Part shown: piece by piece, positions 6,462-10,100 of the stretch | Layout: each line of letters opens with the position of its first letter | Position numbering within the stretch: the stretch's first letter is position 1 | DNA from: an uncultured Alphaproteobacteria bacterium | GTDB taxonomy: Bacteria > Pseudomonadota > Alphaproteobacteria > RF32 > CAG-239 | NCBI GenBank assembly: GCA_944391355.1 | Contig: CALXTG010000203.1 | Location: 1 to 10,100 of the forward strand | DNA length: 10,100 nucleotides | Direction of reading: 5' to 3' | Notes under the pieces: model-generated | Databases searched by the model: none | Seen by the model: only the letters and a program-made list of their open reading frames with translations | What the model was told of the DNA's origin: nothing | Program-made: the position numbers and the translations under genes

Positions 6462-7397
6462 ATGCCCAGAACCAGTCAAGGAAAATTTGTTACCGAAGCG
6501 TCACGCGTTTTTCAGGAAGGCGATGATTTTTGGAAAGCCGGAAAATATGAGGAAGCGGCGTTGAAATATCAGGAATCGGCCGGTCTTTATAACAAAAATG
6601 ACGACGCGGAAGGCGAAGCTTTTGCTTTGACGCGTCTCGGCGAGCTGGAGCTGAGTCTGGACAATTTCGACCGGGCCGAAGAGGTTTTGTCCGCAGCTGC
6701 CGAATTGGTTAAGGACAAAGATTATGCGCAAAATACTTACGGGGATATTTTAATCAAACTTTCAAAGGGATATGCGGACGGCGGCGATACCGCCAAGGCT
6801 TTGTCGACGGTTAAAAAAGCGCAGGAAGTTCTGGCAGCGATTGATAATCATGATCTGCTCGGCGATGCTTATGACCAGGAAGCTTATATTTTTATGGTGC
6901 GCAATCAGGAAGACGAAGCTTTGAAAGCTTATCGCAAGGCTGCGGAGTTGTTCCGCCGGGACGGAATCGGCCTGAAAGAAGCCTCGACGCTGCGGGCGAT
7001 TGCGCGAATCGAAATGAAGAAAAAGAACTATGAGGAAGCGCATGATGTTTTGGAAAAGTGCCGGACGCTTTATCGCGAAAACGGCGATCTGCTCGGCGAG
7101 GCCAGCGCTTTGTCGGCAATCGGCTGCTTGCGTTATATTATCAGAGATATTGCCAATGCCCGCAAAGCTTTGATGAAATCAGTCTATCTTTACGGCCGCG
7201 TTGCGCATCATTTTGCCGAGGCCGAGGCATTGCTTTATCTGGCGCGGGTAGAAGCTTTTGATAAAGAGCAGGGCGATTATGACCGGGCCAAGCTGCATTA
7301 TAGACGTTCGATTGATCTGTTCGATTTTCTCGGCAATGACACAATGAAGCGGGTCGTGCTGGATGAATATCATACTTTTTTAAACCGTATAGCCTAA
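6462..7397 (+). CDS. Tetratricopeptide-repeat protein, first gene of the MoxR operon
   Basis: A 311-residue soluble protein with no signal peptide or membrane segment. It is built almost wholly of TPR-like helical hairpins with a period near 40 residues, longer than the classic 34. Examples of the repeated pattern are FWKAGKYEEAALKYQESA (about 23-40), LSLDNFDRAEEVLSAAAEL (64-82), NQEDEALKAYRKAAELF and KNYEEAHDVLEKCRTLY; about seven units can be counted. Such repeats form a curved scaffold that binds peptides or partner proteins. The start is supported by AAAGGAG 9 bases upstream. Only 16 bases separate its stop from the moxR ATG, so the two are almost certainly co-transcribed, and the protein may present substrates to, or tether, the MoxR ATPase. 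No specific family is recognised. Confidence 0.88.
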   Translation: MPRTSQGKFVTEASRVFQEGDDFWKAGKYEEAALKYQESAGLYNKNDDAEGEAFALTRLGELELSLDNFDRAEEVLSAAAELVKDKDYAQNTYGDILIKLSKGYADGGDTAKALSTVKKAQEVLAAIDNHDLLGDAYDQEAYIFMVRNQEDEALKAYRKAAELFRRDGIGLKEASTLRAIARIEMKKKNYEEAHDVLEKCRTLYRENGDLLGEASALSAIGCLRYIIRDIANARKALMKSVYLYGRVAHHFAEAEALLYLARVEAFDKEQGDYDRAKLHYRRSIDLFDFLGNDTMKRVVLDEYHTFLNRIA

Positions 7398-7413
7398 GGA
7401 GCAGAGGTGTCTG

Positions 7414-8376
7414 ATGTCGGAAATAAAAGATAAAATTATCGGATTGAAAAATTTTCTGGATTCTAAAATCATCGGTCAGGAAGATTTAATCAAAAAACTG
7501 TTGATTACAATGCTGGCCGACGGTCATGCCCTGGTCGAAGGCGCGCCGGGGCTGGCCAAAACCAAGGCAATTAAAACCCTGGCCGAATGCATTACCGCTA
7601 AATACAACCGTATCCAGTTTACGCCGGATCTGCTGCCGTCGGATATTACCGGCAGTGAAATTTATGTGGCGCAAAAAGGCGAATTTGAATTCCGCAAAGG
7701 CCCGGTTTTTGCCAATCTGGTTTTGGCTGACGAAATCAACCGCGCTCCGGCCAAAGTGCAGTCGGCTCTGCTGGAAGCGATGGCCGAGCGCCAGGTCAGC
7801 GTCGGCGGCAAACGCTATCTGCTGCCCGAGCTTTTTATGGTAATGGCAACGCAGAACCCGATTGAACATGAAGGAACCTATAATCTGCCGGAAGCGCAGC
7901 TCGACCGTTTTCTGATGTTTATTAAAATCGACCAGCCCGATGCGGTTGCCGAACGCAGGATTCTTAATCTGGTGCGGGGCGAAGTGGCGCAGACCGCGCA
8001 GGAGCAGTTTGCCAAGCTGCAGATTGACGATATTCTGGCCGCGCGCAGAGAGGTTCTCGGCGTGCATACCAGCGAGGCAATTGAAGAATATCTGGTTCAG
8101 CTGATTGTCGCGACCCGCAATCCCGAACGTTATGACAACCAACTGGCCGGCCAGGTTCAATACGGCGCCAGCCCGCGAGCGACAATCGCGCTCGACCGCT
8201 GCGCTAAAATCAATGCCTGGCTGGAAGGCCGCGATTTTGTGACGCCCGAGGATATTCATGAAGTGATTTTTGATATTCTGCGTCATCGTATTATTTTGAC
8301 TTTTGAGGCCCAGGCGGAAGGCGTGACGACGGATGAGGTTATATCGCGCTTGTTGTCCACCGTTCCTTTGCCATGA
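7414..8376 (+). CDS. MoxR-family AAA+ ATPase
   Basis: A complete 320-residue AAA+ ATPase of the MoxR class. These hexameric ATPases act as chaperone-like remodelers that mature or insert cofactors into partner complexes, usually with a DUF58 or vWA protein. Walker A is GAPGLAKT (43-50) and Walker B LVLADE (102-107). Sensor 1 lies at ATQNP (145-149), the arginine finger region at LPEAQLDRF (158-166), and sensor 2 in the C-terminal lid at YGASPRA. The segment FTPDLLPSDITGSE (69-82) is the hallmark of the family. Nothing essential is missing. AAGGAG (7395-7400), overlapping the upstream stop, lies 13 bases before the ATG, with a closer AGAGG at 7403-7407. The DUF58 gene that normally follows closely is here 154 bases away because a long palindrome occupies the gap. 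Confidence 0.96.
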   Translation: MSEIKDKIIGLKNFLDSKIIGQEDLIKKLLITMLADGHALVEGAPGLAKTKAIKTLAECITAKYNRIQFTPDLLPSDITGSEIYVAQKGEFEFRKGPVFANLVLADEINRAPAKVQSALLEAMAERQVSVGGKRYLLPELFMVMATQNPIEHEGTYNLPEAQLDRFLMFIKIDQPDAVAERRILNLVRGEVAQTAQEQFAKLQIDDILAARREVLGVHTSEAIEEYLVQLIVATRNPERYDNQLAGQVQYGASPRATIALDRCAKINAWLEGRDFVTPEDIHEVIFDILRHRIILTFEAQAEGVTTDEVISRLLSTVPLP

Positions 8377-8378
8377 TG

Positions 8379-8500
8379 AAAACTTGCATAACGGGTGATT
8401 AGAGCAATTTTACGCGGTCTCAAAAATTCACGTACTTCTTTGTACGCTAAAATTTTTTCGCCGCTGGAAATTACTCTACTCGCCTCGTTCTTCAAGTTTT
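8379..8500. repeat. Long imperfect inverted repeat (~122 bp) between moxR and the DUF58 gene
   Basis: The two arms, 8379-8435 and 8442-8500, are imperfect inverted copies around a 6-base loop (TTCTTT, 8436-8441). Matching blocks from outside in are AAAACTTG with CAAGTTTT, AACG with CGTT, TAGAG with CTCTA (8400-8404/8474-8478), AATTT with AAATT, GCGG with CCGC (8414-8417/8461-8464), AAAAATT with AATTTTT, and CGTAC with GTACG next to the loop. By hand, about 44 of 59 aligned positions agree and several others become G-U pairs in RNA. The element starts 3 bases after the moxR stop and its right end runs into seven Ts (8497-8503). It could be a non-autonomous mobile or repeated palindromic element, or a large RNA hairpin acting as attenuator, processing site or terminator. 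It contains no gene that I would call, and only one copy is in this window. Confidence 0.85.
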
Positions 8501-8530
8501 TTTGGGGTATTTTTTGAATCGAGATAAGAC

Positions 8531-9484
8531 ATGGTTACTTTAGAGAAAATAAAAGCGCGCATTTTTAAAAAGCCGCCGGCAGTAAAGAGCGGCAACGGTT
8601 TATTTGTAACCATTGACGAATTGATTGCCGAGCGGAAAAACGCCGCTTATATCCGCGGTCTGAATACCCGTCTGACAACTTCGCGGCAGGCCGGAGATGT
8701 CAAATCGGCCTTTAAAGGGCGGGGCATGGAGTTTGAGGAAATCCGCGCTTATAATTTCGGTGATGATGTTCGGGATATTGACTGGCGGGTGACCGCGCGC
8801 AAGCTTAATCCTTATACCAAGTTATATGCCGAAGAAAAGGATCGCGAAATTTATGTGCTGCTGGATTTGTCGCCGGCCATGCGGTTCGGAACCCGCAAAG
8901 AGTTAAAATCGGTGGCGGCGGCCAAAATTGCGGCGTTGCTGGGCTGGCTGAGTCTCGAAAACAAAGACCGTTTCGGCTGTATTATTTTTGACGGCCGGGA
9001 AAGCTATATTTTTAAGCCGCAGAATCATAAAAACAGTTTGTTGGCTATTTTCAAAAAAATAGCCGAGATTTCGCAGAACAGTTTGCGGCAGCCGAGTGAA
9101 GAAACGCTGCCGGCGGCTAAGGCCGTACAATTGCTGCAGAAGTCGCTGAAAAGTTATGCGACGGTTTTTGTCATTAGTGATTTTATCAATATGGATGACG
9201 CGCAAAAACGGGCAATGGCGGCTTTGGCCCGCAGAGCCCGAGTCTATTTTATTAATGTCTTCGATGTTTTGGAAGAAGTGGCGCCCCGGGCCGGGGAATA
9301 TATGATTGAGAACCGCGGGGATGATTTGGTTTTCGATTCGCGGCCGCAAGCCTTTCAGGAGGCTTATCGCAGTTATTTCGCGGCGCAGAGAAGTGAAATT
9401 AAAGATTTTTGTCATAAATTCTTATGTAATTATATTGAGGTGCGGACGGATATTGAACTGTATAAACAGTTAAAAATCGGCTAA
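8531..9484 (+). CDS. DUF58 domain protein, partner of MoxR
   Basis: A 317-residue DUF58 protein. The signature segment is complete: GRGMEFEEIRAYNFGDDVRD, then IDWRVTARKLNPYTKLYAEE (about residues 63-102). A vWA-like fold follows, with the metal-site motif DLSPA at 112-116. In canonical MIDAS sites this reads DxSxS, so the second Ser is Ala here, and metal binding may be weakened or may use other residues. A later ISDF segment matches the usual second acidic position. No signal peptide or membrane helix is visible, so it acts in the cytoplasm. DUF58 proteins are known to pair with MoxR ATPases, and its place after moxR supports that. The ribosome-binding site before the ATG at 8531 is weak (GAGA at 8521-8524), and I see no strong promoter in the gap, so expression may depend on read-through of the long palindrome. 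Confidence 0.92.
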   Translation: MVTLEKIKARIFKKPPAVKSGNGLFVTIDELIAERKNAAYIRGLNTRLTTSRQAGDVKSAFKGRGMEFEEIRAYNFGDDVRDIDWRVTARKLNPYTKLYAEEKDREIYVLLDLSPAMRFGTRKELKSVAAAKIAALLGWLSLENKDRFGCIIFDGRESYIFKPQNHKNSLLAIFKKIAEISQNSLRQPSEETLPAAKAVQLLQKSLKSYATVFVISDFINMDDAQKRAMAALARRARVYFINVFDVLEEVAPRAGEYMIENRGDDLVFDSRPQAFQEAYRSYFAAQRSEIKDFCHKFLCNYIEVRTDIELYKQLKIG

Positions 9485-9497
9485 AAATATATGAGAA

Positions 9498-9518
9498 TCT
9501 TGACAATTGGCGTCAAGA
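9498..9518. promoter_or_regulatory. 7-bp inverted repeat overlapping a TTGACA box, possible operator
   Basis: TCTTGAC (9498-9504) and GTCAAGA (9512-9518) are perfect inverted copies separated by 7 bases. The left arm carries a TTGACA at 9500-9505, which could serve as a -35 with TAATTT (9523-9528, 17-base spacer) as a poor -10. The arrangement fits a repressor site on a promoter for the second TPR gene. It may instead be a weak hairpin after the DUF58 gene; no T run follows. Confidence 0.35.
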
Positions 9519-9526
9519 GTGGTAAT

Positions 9527-9556
9527 TTCAACCATGAATTATTTTGTAACTATAAT
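9527..9556 (+). promoter_or_regulatory. Candidate promoter for the second TPR gene
   Basis: A perfect -10 TATAAT at 9551-9556 lies 17 bases before the ATG at 9574. The best -35 candidate is TTCAAC (9527-9532), with an 18-base spacer, which is a weak match. The leader would be only about 10 bases and would barely include the GAG ribosome-binding bases at 9564-9566. Confidence 0.35.
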
Positions 9557-9573
9557 TTGAAAAGAGAATGAAC

Positions 9574-10100
9574 ATGGTTAAATCAAATGAAAACAGTGCC
9601 TATAAAAGAGGGCAAGAAATGCTCGACCAGGGGATGTACAAAGAAGCTGTCGAACAGTTTGACGCGGCGATCGCCGAGCAGCCGAAATCCTGGAAAGCAT
9701 TAAACAGTAAAGGTTTCGCTTTTCAAAAAATGAGCCGTTACACCGAGGCGGTAGAATTTTTTGATAAAGCTTTGGAATTGAATCCGCAGTCGGTCGAAGT
9801 CCTTAACAATAAGGGCGTTACTTTGAGTATGCGCGGATTGTACAAAGATGCGATTGTTTGTTTTGATGAAGCCTTTGCCATTGATCCGACCTCGCTGGAA
9901 GCTCTGAACGGTAAAGCAATTGCTCTGCAGCATATGTTTGCCTATAAGGAAGCCCTGGATGTTTTGGAACAGGCGATGAAGATTGACAATAAACATGTTC
10001 AGACCCTGCTCAGCGTGGCGGTTACGCTGCAAAAACTGAAACAGTATGAGCGGGCCATTTCTTTTTTCAAAAAAGTGTTGTCGGCCGACAAAAGCAATAT
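9574..10100 (+). CDS. Tetratricopeptide-repeat protein, 3' end cut by window edge
   Basis: An open frame runs from ATG 9574 to the right edge (175 codons) without a stop. An in-frame ATG at 9568 is also possible, but GAG at 9564-9566 is spaced correctly only for 9574. The protein has no signal peptide. It consists of classic 34-residue TPR units: GMYKEAVEQFDAAIAEQP, then SRYTEAVEFFDKALELNP, GLYKDAIVCFDEAFAIDP, FAYKEALDVLEQAMKID and KQYERAISFFKKVL, five in all before the cut. The A-x-x-x-F/L-D-x-A-x-x-x-x-P pattern is textbook. Its repeats differ in period from those of the TPR protein at 6462, so the two are not recent duplicates. It follows the DUF58 gene by 89 bases on the same strand and may be part of the same module, though it appears to have its own promoter. 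Confidence 0.88.
   Translation, partial: MVKSNENSAYKRGQEMLDQGMYKEAVEQFDAAIAEQPKSWKALNSKGFAFQKMSRYTEAVEFFDKALELNPQSVEVLNNKGVTLSMRGLYKDAIVCFDEAFAIDPTSLEALNGKAIALQHMFAYKEALDVLEQAMKIDNKHVQTLLSVAVTLQKLKQYERAISFFKKVLSADKSN

Noticed and set aside
7486..8286. 266-codon open frame antisense to moxR
   Set aside because: It lies wholly inside the well-supported MoxR gene on the other strand, has no recognisable domain, and its composition is that of a mirrored coding sequence.
8379..8500. Integron attC site
   Set aside because: The length and imperfect palindrome are similar, but I do not find the paired RYYYAAC and GTTRRRY core sites at the ends and there is no integrase or cassette array.
8903..9415. 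170-codon open frame antisense to the DUF58 gene
   Set aside because: Fully within the DUF58 gene and without any protein-family signal.
9500..9556. TTGACA at 9500 paired with TATAAT at 9551 as one promoter
   Set aside because: The spacer would be 45 bases, far outside the working range, so the two boxes are treated separately.

Overview
This window looks like chromosomal DNA from an alphaproteobacterium. The UvrD helicase carries an alphaproteobacterial-style N-terminal lead (residues 1-30, before the Q motif). MoxR and DUF58 genes sit side by side, and one protein is a predicted outer-membrane barrel with a signal peptide and a C-terminal Phe, which indicates a Gram-negative cell. Base composition is mid-range with AT-rich intergenic gaps, and several promoters are close to the sigma-70 consensus. 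The ArsC/Spx-like protein resembles, from memory, versions common in anaerobic Firmicutes. A host-associated or gut lineage is therefore a reasonable guess, but it is not shown by the sequence.

Layout. Positions 1-226 (-) are the 5' part of a small exported membrane protein cut by the window edge, with its own promoter. Positions 345-1523 (-) encode a PreT/GltD-type NAD(P)H-FAD-FeS oxidoreductase behind a strong promoter. Divergent from it, 1675-2535 (+) encodes an outer-membrane barrel protein and 2554-2904 (+) an ArsC/Spx-like protein, probably one operon. A NUDT15-like Nudix hydrolase (2896-3315, -) overlaps the ArsC-like gene tail to tail by 9 bp. It shares a compact divergent promoter region with a membrane methyltransferase (3408-4019, +). 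A perfect-palindrome bidirectional terminator separates that gene from uvrD (4048-6384, -).

The right part, all on the + strand, is a TPR protein (6462-7397), a MoxR AAA+ ATPase (7414-8376), a DUF58 protein (8531-9484) and the start of a second TPR protein (9574 to the edge). MoxR and DUF58 proteins are known partners in chaperone-like or metal-insertion modules. The flanking TPR genes suggest a larger module, TPR-MoxR-DUF58-TPR, whose substrate is unknown.

The most unusual non-coding feature is a long imperfect inverted repeat of about 122 bp (8379-8500). It fills most of the gap between moxR and the DUF58 gene and ends in a T run. It looks like a mobile or repeated palindromic element, or a large regulatory hairpin, placed inside an operon that is usually tight. 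No tRNA, rRNA, CRISPR array, transposase or integrase was seen, and no stretch over 300 bases lacks a gene.
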